DNA of 64,000 bases from CAWHHZ01 sp963829355 (GTDB lineage Bacteria; Acidobacteriota; Thermoanaerobaculia; Gp7-AA8; JAHWKK01), in assembly GCA_963829355.1 (NCBI GenBank), contig CAWHHZ010000021.1, positions 423,351 through 487,350 of the forward strand. Direction: 5' to 3'. A model generated the notes under the pieces. That model did no database searches, had not been told where the DNA came from, and worked only from the letters and a program-made list of their open reading frames with translations. Below are positions 25,366 to 35,282 of the stretch, piece after piece. Numbering within the stretch: the first letter of the stretch is position 1; each line of letters starts with the position of its first letter. The translations under genes and the position numbers were made by a program.

Positions 25366-28305
25366 ATGCAGAATCGCACATTGTTGTTGATCACCATTTT
25401 GATGTTGCTGTCTACCGCAGTGTTCGGCCAGTCGTCGAGCGGTGTGCTGACCGGCAATGTCACAACAGAAGGAGCTCCGCTCCCCGGGGTGACCGTCACA
25501 ATCAATTCGCCCTCTCTGCAGGGAACCAGAATGACGGTGACCGGAGAGAATGGAGGATTCATTTTCCAGGCACTTCCGCCGGGACGCTATCTCGTCACGA
25601 TGGAGCTCGAAGGAATGGGGCAGATCGAGAGGAACGTACAGGTGAATCTCGCCCAGACCGCAAGGGTCGATGCCGAGATGCAGGTCGCAGCCGTCGCGGA
25701 AGCGATCACGGTCACGGCAACGACGCCGACGATTCTGGAAACCTCTGCAGTATCGAACAACATCGATGCGAGAACGCTCGACAATCTACCCATCAATCGC
25801 ACGATTACCGGCGCCGCGACTCTCGCTCCCGGTGTCTCCACCGAGGGGCCGAACGATCAGCTCATGATTGCTGGAGCGCCCTCGTACGAGAACCTCTATA
25901 TCGTCAACGGAGCCGTCGTCAACGACACCCTCCGCGGACAGCCTGAGTCGGTCTTCATCGAGGATGCCATCGCAGAGACTACCGTTCTCACAGGCAACAT
26001 CTCGGCAGAGTACGGCCGCTTCACCGGCGGTGTCGTCAATACGATCACGAAGTCGGGCGGCAACTCCTTCTCCGGCTCCATTCGGGACTCGCTCTCGAAC
26101 GACGACTGGACCAACAAGACACCCTACGCCGGCGAGGCGGACAAGGTCGACGAGCTGAACGAAGTATACGAAGCGACTCTCGGCGGCTTCATCATGAGGG
26201 ACCGCGTCTGGTTCTTCGGAGCGGGACGGACCCGAGAGACGGCCGGGTCCGCCGAAACGATCGCCACCAACATCCCCTACGAGACAGGGGATAAAGAAGA
26301 TCGCTACGAAATCAAGCTGACGGGGCAGATTACCCCCAGCCATTCGGCAGTTCTGTCCTACCTGGATCGCAATACCGTCCAGACCGGAAACAAGTTCGGG
26401 AACATCACCGATCTCCGCAGCATCGACGACCGCGAGCTCCCGAACACGCTGACGGCCGTCAGTTACAGTGGCATTCTGGCGTCGAATCTCCTGGTGGAGG
26501 CACAGTGGAGCGAGCGCGAGTTCGCGTTCGTCGGCAGTGGTGCCGACAGTGAGGATCTCATCGACGGCACGATCATCCTCGATCTCGCGCGCGGCTACCG
26601 CGCGTGGTCCCCCACCTTCTGCGGAGTCTGCGACGACAAGACCCGCAACAACGAATACCTCCACCTGAAGGGGTCGTACTTCCTCAGCACACCCGGACTC
26701 GGCAATCACAACATCATTGCCGGCTACGAAGACTTTTCGGAGCTGCGCAACGAAAACAACCAGCAGGGTGGCAGCGGCTGGCGCGTGCGTGGCAACTTCC
26801 GCTACGTCGGTCAGGAGACTTTCATTCACGTCGATCCATCGGCCTCGTATCTCCAGGTCTGGCCGGTGCTCAACGAGAGTCTGACCTCGGACTCGAACGT
26901 TCAGTCGTTCTATGTCAATGACCGCTGGGACTTCAACAACAACTGGAGCTTCAACCTCGGAGCACGCTACGACGCGAACGATTCGGTCGATCAGGCGGGC
27001 AAGAAGACCTCCGATGACAGCGCAATCAGCCCCCGTCTGTCCGCCACCTACGACATTTTCGGTGATGGTCGTCATCGGATCATCGGTGGCTACGGAGAGT
27101 ACGTCGCGGAGATCGACAACGGTGTCAACGACGACACATCGAGCGCCGGTTCGCCCGCGCTCTTCTCGTGGAACTACCGGGGCCCGGAAATCAATGCTCC
27201 CGGAACTCCCGACAATGAGCTGCTCGGCACCGCGGAAGTGCTCGCCCAGGTGTTCGATTGGTTCTTCAACACGAATTGTGCAGGGATCTCCAACTATCAG
27301 ACCTGCCTCGCAAACCAGCGGAGCTTCTCTCTCCCGGGCGTCAGCACGCAGCTCGAGGGATCGCTCAGCTCGCCGAAGGCAAAGGAGTGGTCGCTCGGCT
27401 ATGGAGCGGCGATCGGCACGCGTGGATTCCTCCGCGCCGACTACATCACCCGCAAGTACGACGACTTCTACACCGACACGACCAACCTGAGCACGGGCAA
27501 GGTCACCGATGAACTCGGCAACGTCTTCGACATCACTCTGGTCGGTAACAATGATGCCGGTCTGTCGCGCGAATACGATGCTGTGACGCTCCAGGGTGCG
27601 TATCGGATTCGCGGGAATCTGAACCTCGGTGGAAACTACACGTTCTCCGAGCTTCGCGGGAACGCGGATAGCGAGACCGCGTCGAACGCGACGGTCACTC
27701 TGACTTCGCGGGAGTCGTATCCTGAGTATCTCGATCAGAGCTGGAACAATCCGGTGAGGGCGATGACGGGCGACGTCCAGCATCGCGCCAACCTCTGGCT
27801 CAGCTACGATCTGCCGACTCCGGTCGGCAGCTTCAACATCTCCGCGCTCGAGCGTTTCAACAGCGGTTACGCGTATTACGCTGCGGGAACGATCGCACTG
27901 ACTGCGATTGAAAACCCGGGATACGAGAGTGTGCCCGCGACGGCCACCTACTACTTCGAGGGGGACAAGGAGTACCGTACCGATGACATCACGCGGACTG
28001 ATCTGGCGATCAACTACGGTCTGCCGATCGGGCGTGTGGAAGTGTTCCTGCAGGCTGACATCCTCAACGTGTTCGACGAGGACGGCATTGCCGACCCCTC
28101 TTCGGTCGACTCGACCGTCTACACCAGCCGTAACTCGGCGTGCCAGAAAGCCGACGGTTCCCGCTGCAACGTCTTCAATCCGATGACGACGACTCCGGTC
28201 GAAGGCGTTCACTACGTGAAGTCATCTAGCTTCGGACAGGCCGCTTCACCCAGTGCCTATCAGTTGCCGCTGACCTACCAGTTCTCGGTCGGCATGCGGT
28301 TTTAG
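25366..28305 (+). CDS. Oar-like TonB-dependent outer-membrane receptor
   Basis: 979 residues. A signal peptide (about 1-21) is followed by a carboxypeptidase-regulatory-like beta-sandwich (about 24-100, GVLTGNVTTEGAPLPGVTVTI). A plug domain comes next (about 115-240, GAPSYENLYIVNGAVVND and AEYGRFTGGVVNTITKSGGN), then a long beta-barrel ending in aromatic-terminal FSVGMRF, as expected for BAM-inserted barrels. It probably imports a large or complexed nutrient with TonB energy; the substrate is unknown, and the lack of neighbouring uptake genes gives no hint. Two Cys pairs in extracellular loops may form disulfides. GGAGG lies about 11 bases upstream of the ATG. A strong terminator follows. Confidence 0.93.
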   Translation: MQNRTLLLITILMLLSTAVFGQSSSGVLTGNVTTEGAPLPGVTVTINSPSLQGTRMTVTGENGGFIFQALPPGRYLVTMELEGMGQIERNVQVNLAQTARVDAEMQVAAVAEAITVTATTPTILETSAVSNNIDARTLDNLPINRTITGAATLAPGVSTEGPNDQLMIAGAPSYENLYIVNGAVVNDTLRGQPESVFIEDAIAETTVLTGNISAEYGRFTGGVVNTITKSGGNSFSGSIRDSLSNDDWTNKTPYAGEADKVDELNEVYEATLGGFIMRDRVWFFGAGRTRETAGSAETIATNIPYETGDKEDRYEIKLTGQITPSHSAVLSYLDRNTVQTGNKFGNITDLRSIDDRELPNTLTAVSYSGILASNLLVEAQWSEREFAFVGSGADSEDLIDGTIILDLARGYRAWSPTFCGVCDDKTRNNEYLHLKGSYFLSTPGLGNHNIIAGYEDFSELRNENNQQGGSGWRVRGNFRYVGQETFIHVDPSASYLQVWPVLNESLTSDSNVQSFYVNDRWDFNNNWSFNLGARYDANDSVDQAGKKTSDDSAISPRLSATYDIFGDGRHRIIGGYGEYVAEIDNGVNDDTSSAGSPALFSWNYRGPEINAPGTPDNELLGTAEVLAQVFDWFFNTNCAGISNYQTCLANQRSFSLPGVSTQLEGSLSSPKAKEWSLGYGAAIGTRGFLRADYITRKYDDFYTDTTNLSTGKVTDELGNVFDITLVGNNDAGLSREYDAVTLQGAYRIRGNLNLGGNYTFSELRGNADSETASNATVTLTSRESYPEYLDQSWNNPVRAMTGDVQHRANLWLSYDLPTPVGSFNISALERFNSGYAYYAAGTIALTAIENPGYESVPATATYYFEGDKEYRTDDITRTDLAINYGLPIGRVEVFLQADILNVFDEDGIADPSSVDSTVYTSRNSACQKADGSRCNVFNPMTTTPVEGVHYVKSSSFGQAASPSAYQLPLTYQFSVGMRF

Positions 28306-28329
28306 TTAGCCGTCGTACTTGTCGTGAAA

Positions 28330-28357
28330 AAGCCCCGGCCTCGGCCGGGGCTTTTTT
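28330..28357 (+). terminator. Strong Rho-independent terminator of the TonB receptor gene
   Basis: The perfect stem AAGCCCCGGCC/GGCCGGGGCTT with a 2-base loop is followed by six T, 25 bases after the stop codon. Confidence 0.95.
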
Positions 28358-28567
28358 CGTTTTTGGTGTTGCTTCGCTGACGTCCGGCCTGCCTGCGTTT
28401 CGCATCCACCCTTGGTCGCCAACCACTCCAGGTCTCATCCTCGGATGATCGGAGCGATCTCACCGTCCTGCCGGGCCGCTGACGCATTGTAGGTGCTGGC
28501 GAGGATGGGCCCCACATTGCGCTGGCGACGTTCTTGCTGCCGGAGCGTGACCAGGAAAGGAGAAAAG

Positions 28568-29125
28568 ATGGATCACGAAAAGGAAGAGATGGGGATGGGC
28601 TGGGGCCGGTTTGCGGGGATGATCATCACCTCCACGGTCATCATGTTCTTCCTCATGTACCAGCTCGTCTACGAAGGCGATCACTTGTTGTTCAGCATGA
28701 ACCGCTTCCTTGCATCGGTGCTGATGGGATGCATCATGTCCATCGTCATGCTCGCCTTCATGTGGTCGATGTACAAGGGGAAGACGACGAAAATCGCGGT
28801 CGTGCTCGTGGCTGGAGCCCTGGCCGCAATCCTGTTGTACGTCAACCGGTCTCAGGCCGTCATCGATGATGTCTCATTCATGAAGTCGATGATTCCGCAT
28901 CACTCGATCGCCATCAATAATGCCCGGAAGGCGACGATCAGCGATCCGCGGGTGCGTGAGCTGGCGGACGGAATCATTGAATCGCAGGTTCGTGAGATCG
29001 CCGAGATGAAGCTTCTCCTCGAGGACATCGACACGAACGGGGAACAGGGAACCACTCCACTGTCGCCGAGGACAGCAAAGCTGACTCCGGAGCTCGAGAA
29101 GAAGGCGAGGGAAGTGCTGGAGTAG
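28568..29125 (+). CDS. Membrane-anchored DUF305 protein
   Basis: 185 residues. Three membrane helices lie in the N-terminal 100 residues (about 14-34, 45-68, 74-93). A DUF305 four-helix domain follows, with the conserved MIPHHSIAINNARKA and RELADGIIESQVREIAEMKLL. DUF305 proteins belong to the ferritin-like helical group and are often near metal-handling genes; the Met/His pattern suggests metal binding, but no metal gene is adjacent. ATG 28568 has AAAGGAG upstream. It is convergent with the small gene at 29131. Confidence 0.85.
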   Translation: MDHEKEEMGMGWGRFAGMIITSTVIMFFLMYQLVYEGDHLLFSMNRFLASVLMGCIMSIVMLAFMWSMYKGKTTKIAVVLVAGALAAILLYVNRSQAVIDDVSFMKSMIPHHSIAINNARKATISDPRVRELADGIIESQVREIAEMKLLLEDIDTNGEQGTTPLSPRTAKLTPELEKKAREVLE

Positions 29126-29130
29126 CGTTG

Positions 29131-29361
29131 TCAGCCGAGGGGCGTCCACGACCGGTTCAGATCGACACTCTCGGTCTCTTCGGGCCACTCCGATTCGGCG
29201 AGGTAGTAGAGGCCGTCACCGAGGCGTCGTGAGGAGGCACCGAGCTGATTGATGCTGCTGCAGAGTGTGGCGCGGGGCCCGGCAGCGGGACGGTCGACCC
29301 GGTTTCCCGTGCGCTCGGCGATGCCATCATAGATTCGGATCTCTTCGTAGGAACGGCCCAA
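29131..29361 (-). CDS. Small hypothetical protein, TTG start
   Basis: 76 residues, soluble, no family recognised. The start is TTG at 29361, supported by a strong GGAGGAG ribosome site about 6 bases upstream. It follows the 442-residue secreted protein gene on the same strand (121-base gap) and converges with the DUF305 gene. It could still be spurious. Confidence 0.5.
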   Translation of the reverse strand: MGRSYEEIRIYDGIAERTGNRVDRPAAGPRATLCSSINQLGASSRRLGDGLYYLAESEWPEETESVDLNRSWTPLG

Positions 29362-29482
29362 TTAATTCTCCTCCAGAGTTGAAAGACGTGTGATTCCGCC
29401 AGCAGTCGATTCTCGCGATGTAGCGTGAGTCAAATCCCCCAACATCGCGATGGCCGCAGGAATTACACGACAGGAACGGAAA

Positions 29483-30811
29483 CTAACGCTCCTGGATCGG
29501 CGGATACATCGCGTCCGGCCGGTCGAGCTCGATCCGCTCCACGTCAGTCCATGCGACGTAGTCCGGTTTCTCGCCGTCGTCGACGAAGATCAGGACGCCG
29601 CCGTTGCCGTCACCGAGGTCACCTTTTCTCTCGAGCTGCAGTGTCTGACCACTGTGAAGGGTAACGGTCGCCCCCGAGAGCTTCTGTCCGCCGCCTTGGT
29701 GTGGAATGATCGAGGTGATGAGGCCGAAGGGAAGGATGTAGTCCACACCGTTGGCGGGAGCATCGAGTGTTTCGGTGATCTCGCTCTCATCCAGGTCGTA
29801 CACGAGCCTGCCGAAGAGATGGTGGCCATCCCGCGTTGTGACGCTGCCTCGGAGCGGACCTCCCGCGGGGAAGTCCCCGTAGTCGGGGCCGCTTTCACCG
29901 GGAGTAATATCGACACGCTCGAAGGCACCCCACGAGATGAGAACCCGGCCGTAGCGTTGATCGTCGACGTAGATCCCTCTGTTGCGCGCGCTGACCTCCC
30001 GCGATCCGGACATCACCATCTCGCGTCCGTCGCGGAGCGTGACCCGTGCGGCGTCGTCCGATTCACGGGCGATCGAGACGATCGTGCTGAGTGGAACGCT
30101 CACGGACTCTCCGCCCGCTTCTCCATTCAGGTTCTCGCTGCCGAGCATCTTTTCGCGGTTCCACTGGATGAAACCCATGAACTCTTCATTCTTCGTGTGG
30201 ACGGTGCCATGAAGCCGTTCGGGATTGGCATCTTTACGGGGTGCAGACTTCAGCTCGATCGTTCGGATCAGCCTGCTGTCGAGGTCGACGAAGCCGCGAT
30301 TCATATCCCAGACATGCAGTCCATCATCGAAGTCGCTCGCGTCGAGACGATTGAGCGTCGCGACCATCCCGCTCTTGAGCGTCACGACAACATCCTTGCC
30401 GCTCGACTCGATGCGTGCGATGTCACCGAAGCGCGCCATGAAGGGGCGGGCAAGCTCCTCCTCGCGTTCGTCTCGTCCGAGCCCGAGGAATCCGCCGCCG
30501 CCATTCTTGTCCCGGGGCGCAGCGTATTTCGCCCACGGGTTCTCTGCCTTCCGTCCGTTGAACAGATCAGTCCAGACCGTCTCTTCTCCGTCTCTGGTGC
30601 GGAACCGGCCCTCGTAGACGGTGCCGGTAATACTGGTCACGCGCCCGTAGAGAAACTCCGGATGTGGCTCGCCTCCCGCCGCGGGCGCCGACGTGGACGA
30701 TGGGGCCGCCACGGGCCGGAAGACGCGCTTCCCGATCTGGTAGATCCCGGTGAACGCCAGGGCGAGAAGGACGAGGACTCCCGACAGTATCGCGATTCTG
30801 GTTTTCGTCAT
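29483..30811 (-). CDS. Exported or membrane-anchored protein with repeated beta modules, unknown function
   Basis: 442 residues. An N-terminal membrane anchor (ILSGVLVLLALAFTGIY, about residues 8-24) and an Ala/Pro/Ser-rich linker precede an extracytoplasmic region. That region has at least three loosely repeated segments of the kind GRVTSITGTVYEGRF, LHGTVHTKNEEFMGFI and LRGSVTTRDGHHLFGRL, each continuing into a regular beta pattern. They look like small barrel or Sm-like modules, but no family is recognised. ATG 30811 has AGGA about 10 bases upstream. It is divergent from dodecin. Confidence 0.75.
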   Translation of the reverse strand: MTKTRIAILSGVLVLLALAFTGIYQIGKRVFRPVAAPSSTSAPAAGGEPHPEFLYGRVTSITGTVYEGRFRTRDGEETVWTDLFNGRKAENPWAKYAAPRDKNGGGGFLGLGRDEREEELARPFMARFGDIARIESSGKDVVVTLKSGMVATLNRLDASDFDDGLHVWDMNRGFVDLDSRLIRTIELKSAPRKDANPERLHGTVHTKNEEFMGFIQWNREKMLGSENLNGEAGGESVSVPLSTIVSIARESDDAARVTLRDGREMVMSGSREVSARNRGIYVDDQRYGRVLISWGAFERVDITPGESGPDYGDFPAGGPLRGSVTTRDGHHLFGRLVYDLDESEITETLDAPANGVDYILPFGLITSIIPHQGGGQKLSGATVTLHSGQTLQLERKGDLGDGNGGVLIFVDDGEKPDYVAWTDVERIELDRPDAMYPPIQER

Positions 30812-31251
30812 CTAGTTAGATCCTGTAGGTCGTGCCGGATGTTGTAGGAACGCTGACATCTCGCCTCCGGCGAGTGTTGGCGTCGTGAGGGCCTGTGGCC
30901 CTCGGCTGCGCTCTTGTGGTGGGGCGGGCTCCGCAGCGTCCCGCGCAGCTCCCCACGCAGCATCCTTCCGGCTTCTGATGCCGCGCGTTCGCAAAGTGGT
31001 TTGCGGTGCAGTGTGCATTGGAGCAGGATACCCCAAAGAGTAAGAGATCAGCACAGCATCCTCTACCGGGAGATGGCGCGGTATCGCTTCCACAGTTTGA
31101 GCATAACGACGGGTGGAGTCGTGAATACACCCGACGGAGACCAACTCCGGGCAGTTCAGGATCACTGTCATTCCGCGCTCTGCGTTCAACCCATATCTTC
31201 TTCCGGCACGAGAGCCGCACTGGAGTGCTGCATACCAAAAGGAGGAAGTAC
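30812..31251. other. Non-coding gap upstream of dodecin
   Basis: 440 bases without a convincing gene. It contains the hairpin GAGGGCCTGTGGCCCTCGGC (30887-30905), related to that in element C, and an adjacent TCGCCTCCGGCGA palindrome. A GGAGG ribosome site for dodecin lies at its 3' end (31241-31245). Confidence 0.5.
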
Positions 31252-31458
31252 ATGAGCAGTGTAGGCAGAGTCACGGAAATCACCGCCCGATCAGAGAAGA
31301 GCTTCGAGGACGCCGTCAGGCTGGGTGTCGATCGCGCGAACAAGACACTGCGCCGGGTCAGCTCCGCGTGGGTCAAGGAACAGCGTTGTGAAGTGACCGA
31401 CGGAAAGATCACCGCCTATCAGGTGAATCTCCTCGTGACATTCATCCTGGACGACTAG
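31252..31458 (+). CDS. Dodecin-family flavin-binding protein
   Basis: 68 residues, the normal dodecin length (about 66-71). It shows the family pattern VTEITARSEKSFEDAV, ANKTLRRVSSAWVKEQ and ITAYQVNLLVTFILDD. Dodecins form hollow dodecamers storing flavin (or CoA). GGAGG lies 6 bases upstream of the ATG. It is monocistronic and convergent with the channel gene across a hairpin. Confidence 0.93.
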   Translation: MSSVGRVTEITARSEKSFEDAVRLGVDRANKTLRRVSSAWVKEQRCEVTDGKITAYQVNLLVTFILDD

Positions 31459-31463
31459 CACGG

Positions 31464-31498
31464 GCGCCGGATGATCCGCTCAGGCGGGTCGTCCGGTG
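31464..31498. terminator. Hairpin between convergent dodecin and channel genes
   Basis: CGCCGGATGATCCGC pairs imperfectly with GCGGGTCGTCCGGTG around a 4-base loop. There is no U-tract, so it may be a bidirectional or attenuating structure rather than a canonical terminator. Confidence 0.35.
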
Positions 31499-31516
31499 TG
31501 GTCGCTGACTTACCAC

Positions 31517-33425
31517 TCAGTACCGCGTGAGTACGACCACCCCGTCCTCACCATTGATGGTCCAGATCGTCTCGGACGACGGGTTCAGCTCGATGGCACC
31601 ACGGCCGGAGCGATAGCCGAGCGCAATCTCCTGCATGGCATCGGCACGCAATCCCAGCTCCGCAAAACTCACGCTCTCTCCCTGGGCTCCGTAGTCGGTG
31701 GCCGGACGCAGGAAGATCTCGACGCCATTCGGCCCGAAAATCTCGTCAAACACCGCACCGAGCTCCCGGCGCAACGCCACCTGGGTGAGCATGTGCGAAA
31801 GCAGCAGAGGACTGACGATCACCTCTGCGCGCCCCTCGAGGAAACGCATGTTGTCGGGATCCATCAGCTCCACGAGAACCTCCGGTCGTTTTGCGCTCGC
31901 TGCGAGCACCTCCTCGAGAATCAGAAAACCGACGACTGCACGCGCATCCGATCCTTCCTCCGAGTATGTCGACTGGCTGGCGAGGATGACGACGTTGTCG
32001 TACTGGTGAGGCTCGAGTGTCCTGATCTCACGGGACGATGTGTAGTCAGCCTCGAGGTGTCGCACGCGGGCCCGTGCCGGCTCGACACCGCGGCGGCGAA
32101 TCTGTGTTTCCCGCTCCGCCACGGGCAGACGCGATGCGATGTCGATGGAGAATTCTTCGGTGAGGTAGCTATCGAACTCCGCGATGAGGGCGGGGGCGCG
32201 ATGATTCCATCCCAGGATCAGGACGCGCCGTGATTGCCGCAGCGGAAGTGGTTTCGGATCGCGTCGTGGCCGCTCGCTCTCCGCGGCGGGCGATTTGACT
32301 GGCTGCGTCTCATCGAAGGTGTGAGCGATCATGACCAGACGATCGTCGCGCTCGAGCAGAAGCGGTTCCCTGTCGAACAGTGGCGTGAATCTGTCGCCTC
32401 TGACGAGGCCCAGCAGGATCGACTGAGGAAAGAGCGTGCGAAGCTCACGCACCCTTCGTCCCGCCAGCGCCGGCATGTCGCGCGCGTAGATCTCGCTCCC
32501 TTCGCTGTGCGTGAGGAGCTCCCGGAACAACGGAGAGAGTCCGGTATGACGGATGCTCTGGGCGATCATGCGGCTGATGAGTCGATCACCTGCGAGGATC
32601 TCGATCGGCCCCTCGTATGCCCGCTCGGCGAGAGCGACTTTCTGCGCATCGACGACCTCGGCGACCATCAGCGGGAGCCGGGCATTTTCTTCCTTTGCGG
32701 AGTTGGAGATCGAGAGTAGCGTCTTGATCGTCATCGCGTCGCGATCCTCCGATTCATCCGCAAAGTCGTTCGTCGGCAGAAGGATCGCGGAGGCCCGCAG
32801 AAAATCGACGCGCTCCAGGTGCTCGAGTCTGAGAGGCGTACCGGAACGGAAGATGATCTGACGCTCCTTCCAGAGAGAACCGAGGCGCTCTCTGAGACTC
32901 TGGACGATCTGAGGACCGAGATCTTCGACGAGCAGAACGACGCGCAGCCGTCTCGTGTTGTTGCGGAGGAGAAAGCGGTGAAGGCGTCCTTCGGAGAGCA
33001 GCAGCTCCTCGATGATCGTAGCGGTCCGATTCGTCCAGCCGAGGATCAGGATGTGATCGTTCTCGGCGATCGGCGTGAGGCCCTGCTGAAGCCGGTTCAG
33101 CGTCTGGTTGAGCCACTGCGTCATGATCGCGATGAGCGCACCGAGAAAGATGACGTATCCGAGGATGGTGAGGATTGTCGAGATCGTACGGAGAAAGGTG
33201 CCCTGGTCGTCTCCGAGGTAGCCCGGGTCGGTGAGTCGGAGAAATGCCCACCACACCGCGTCTTCAATGGGACCGAACCCGGGAGTGAACCGCCACGCCA
33301 GCCAGCCGCCGAGCCGCGGAGATCACCACGATGGCGACGGCGATGACGAACAGACGATCGAGCGGACTTCGCAGAATGCGGCGCTCGATCTCGAACTTGA
33401 TCCGGTCGAAGGGGCGAAACGGCAT
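31517..33425 (-). CDS. CASTOR/POLLUX-like ion channel protein (one apparent frameshift)
   Basis: 635 residues after correction. Two N-terminal membrane segments (one at LFVIAVAIVVISA, one at TILTILGYVIFLGALIAIM) flank a pore-like WWAFLRLTDPGYLGDD stretch. Two RCK-like nucleotide-binding modules follow, each with a Rossmann-like ILGW (ILILGWTNR, VLILGWNHR). This is the architecture of the CASTOR/POLLUX/SYM8 family of cation channels. The frame breaks near 33306-33316; removing one base gives the continuous GGWLAWRFTPGFGPIEDAVWW segment and a codon-multiple length. ATG 33425 starts the corrected frame. Confidence 0.83.
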
Positions 33426-33541
33426 ACGCGATGATAACCCGTTCTTTTTGAATGGGAACGGACTTGAAGAAGCTGGTTGATCGATTGCAATGAATCATTC
33501 TGCTTCGCCACCTGACGGCGAAAATCGAGAAGGAGTGATTC

Positions 33542-33985
33542 ATGGGCAGGTTCAGCGATCTGATGGGTAGTATTTTTGGGGGCGGGAAAGTCGAAGCGCC
33601 CGCGGACGCGTCGAGGACGGGAACTCCGGAGTCGGAGGTACAGGCCGCCAGACGGCAGGGTGTACCGGTCGGGCAGGCCGTTCCGGGAAAAGCGACCGGC
33701 GTTCCGTCTGCCACGAATGCTCCCATCTCAGAGGTGGACGTCGAGGCGCGGCTCGATCGTATGGCCGCGGAAAAGAAGCAGGATCTCGACTGGCGTCACT
33801 CGATCGTCGATCTGATGAAGCTCGTCGGAATGGACAGCAGCCTTTCATCCAGGAAAGAGCTCGCCGACGACCTCAACTACAGCGGCGACAAGAGCGATTC
33901 GGCCACAATGAACATGTGGCTTCACAAGGAAGTGATGCGCAAGCTCGCGCAGAACGGTGGGAAGGTGCCGGCGGATCTCCAGTAA
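33542..33985 (+). CDS. DUF3597-family protein
   Basis: 147 residues. A Gly/Ala/Pro-rich variable N-terminal half is followed by the conserved C-terminal domain: LDWRHSIVDLMKLVGMDSSLSSR, then MNMWLHKEVMRKLAQNGGKVP. Function is unknown; the family is widespread and soluble. AAGGAG lies 7 bases upstream of the ATG. The second copy of the 206-bp repeat, with its terminator-like hairpin, follows. Confidence 0.9.
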   Translation: MGRFSDLMGSIFGGGKVEAPADASRTGTPESEVQAARRQGVPVGQAVPGKATGVPSATNAPISEVDVEARLDRMAAEKKQDLDWRHSIVDLMKLVGMDSSLSSRKELADDLNYSGDKSDSATMNMWLHKEVMRKLAQNGGKVPADLQ

Positions 33986-34133
33986 CTCAGATGGCGACTC
34001 CACCGCTTCGCTTCAATGACACCACTTCCAAACCTCCGAAAACACGGGGCTGTCATTCCGAAGGGAAGCGAGGAATCCGGGCGGGGGATTGGTCGGGCCA
34101 GCTTCCCCCATCCAGATTCCTCAGTCGAGAAGA

Positions 34134-34337
34134 GGATCGGCATTCGCGACCGATTTCTTTGGAGTGCTGAGCTCGCCGAAGGACGAGCTCAGCTTTTCAT
34201 CGCACCGCTTGGCGACTGCGGCGCGTTGCAAATTGCAGGAGAAATCTCTTGATTTGTGCCGATTGCGGCGTAGATGGCGCTGCCACGGGATCCAAAGCGG
34301 TGCTCGTCCTACGGCGAGCACCGCACTCCAAATCACA
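34134..34337. repeat. 206-bp interspersed element, copy 2
   Basis: It is about 90% identical by eye to 2792-2998, with both hairpins perfectly kept (34166-34175/34184-34193 and 34297-34306/34315-34324). It is preceded by a CTGTCATTCCGAAGG-type stub (about 34049) and followed by CTGAGGATGACGAG (about 34374), so it sits nested within the other repeat family. Confidence 0.8.
34166..34197 (+). terminator. Terminator-like hairpin inside repeat copy 2
   Basis: The same 10-bp perfect stem plus TTTT as at 2824-2855, here downstream of the DUF3597 gene. Confidence 0.45.
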
Positions 34338-34445
34338 GCTCGATGCGCAACGAGTTTTCACACAGTCTCGCTGCTGAGGATGACGAGCTTTGGGAGTGAC
34401 GTAGCCACCGGAGTGCAGGGCCGGTCGCTCCCTTTCGCCATCCGA

Positions 34446-34451
34446 TACAAT
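34446..34451 (+). promoter_or_regulatory. Candidate -10 element of the methyltransferase gene
   Basis: TACAAT ends 6 bases before the GTG start at 34458, with no Shine-Dalgarno between. This fits a leaderless mRNA. Confidence 0.35.
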
Positions 34452-34457
34452 TTCCCC

Positions 34458-35225
34458 GTGTCCACTCTCGACTTCGGCCGTCAGAGCAACGATTATGCGA
34501 CGCATCGGCGGGGCTTTCCTCAGACGTTCTACGAGCGGCTGGAGCGAATGATCCCATTGCGCGGGTTGCACGTTCTGGATCTCGCTACCGGTCCGGGGAC
34601 GATCGCGCTGGAGCTCGCCGCGCGTGGCTGCAGCGTCGTCGGCATCGATGTCTCCGCAGGTCAGATCGAGATGGCCGGAAAGCTCGCGAAGCAACGTGGG
34701 CTGGAGTCCGCCACGCAGTTCGTCCTCGGCCGCGCCGAAGCCACGGGTCTCGGCGAGTCACAATTCGATCTTGCCTCAGCCGGCTCCTGCTGGCACTGGT
34801 TCGATTCGAGTGCCGTCCTCGAGGAGCTCCATCGTGTTCTGCGTCCGGGCGCTCATCTCGTGATCGCTCACGACTGCTATCTCGCCAGGCATTCAGTGGT
34901 GGCTCGGGACTCCGAGAAGCTCATTCTGGAGCTGAATCCGGCATGGCCGATGGCGGGTGAGGACGGCATTTTCCCCGAGGAGATTGATCAGGTGATCAAT
35001 GGTGGCTTTTCACTGGTCGAAGCGTTTGCCTACGACCATGACGAAGAGTTCACTCATGAACGCTGGCGCGGGCGAATGCGCGCGTGCAACGGAGTCCTCT
35101 CGATGAGCCCATCCGACGCGCACTGCTTTGACGAGGCTCTCGGGGACGTGCTCCGGCGGAACCACCCCGATCCCGTGACGATCCCTCACCGGGTCTGGTG
35201 CGTCATCGCGCGAAAGACCGCGTGA
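34458..35225 (+). CDS. SAM-dependent methyltransferase (class I)
   Basis: 255 residues. The Rossmann methyltransferase core has motif I VLDLATGPGTIALELA, the acidic loop VVGIDVS, and a later FDLASAGSCWHWFD segment typical of UbiE/Methyltransf_11-type enzymes. The substrate is unknown. GTG 34458 starts the family's usual TLDFGRQSNDYATHRRGFP N-terminus. The frame stays open far upstream but only through repeat sequence, so that part is excluded. Confidence 0.85.
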   Translation: MSTLDFGRQSNDYATHRRGFPQTFYERLERMIPLRGLHVLDLATGPGTIALELAARGCSVVGIDVSAGQIEMAGKLAKQRGLESATQFVLGRAEATGLGESQFDLASAGSCWHWFDSSAVLEELHRVLRPGAHLVIAHDCYLARHSVVARDSEKLILELNPAWPMAGEDGIFPEEIDQVINGGFSLVEAFAYDHDEEFTHERWRGRMRACNGVLSMSPSDAHCFDEALGDVLRRNHPDPVTIPHRVWCVIARKTA

Positions 35226-35282
35226 CAGCGGAGTTTCCTCACATGGTGTGGAATCGTGCAGGAAACTGGAGCGCCGCGGCGG

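Noticed and set aside
25786..28212. 808-codon open frame antisense to the TonB receptor
   Set aside because: The receptor is clearly real on the + strand. The antisense frame is Arg/Val-rich without motifs, as expected for a shadow in high-GC DNA.
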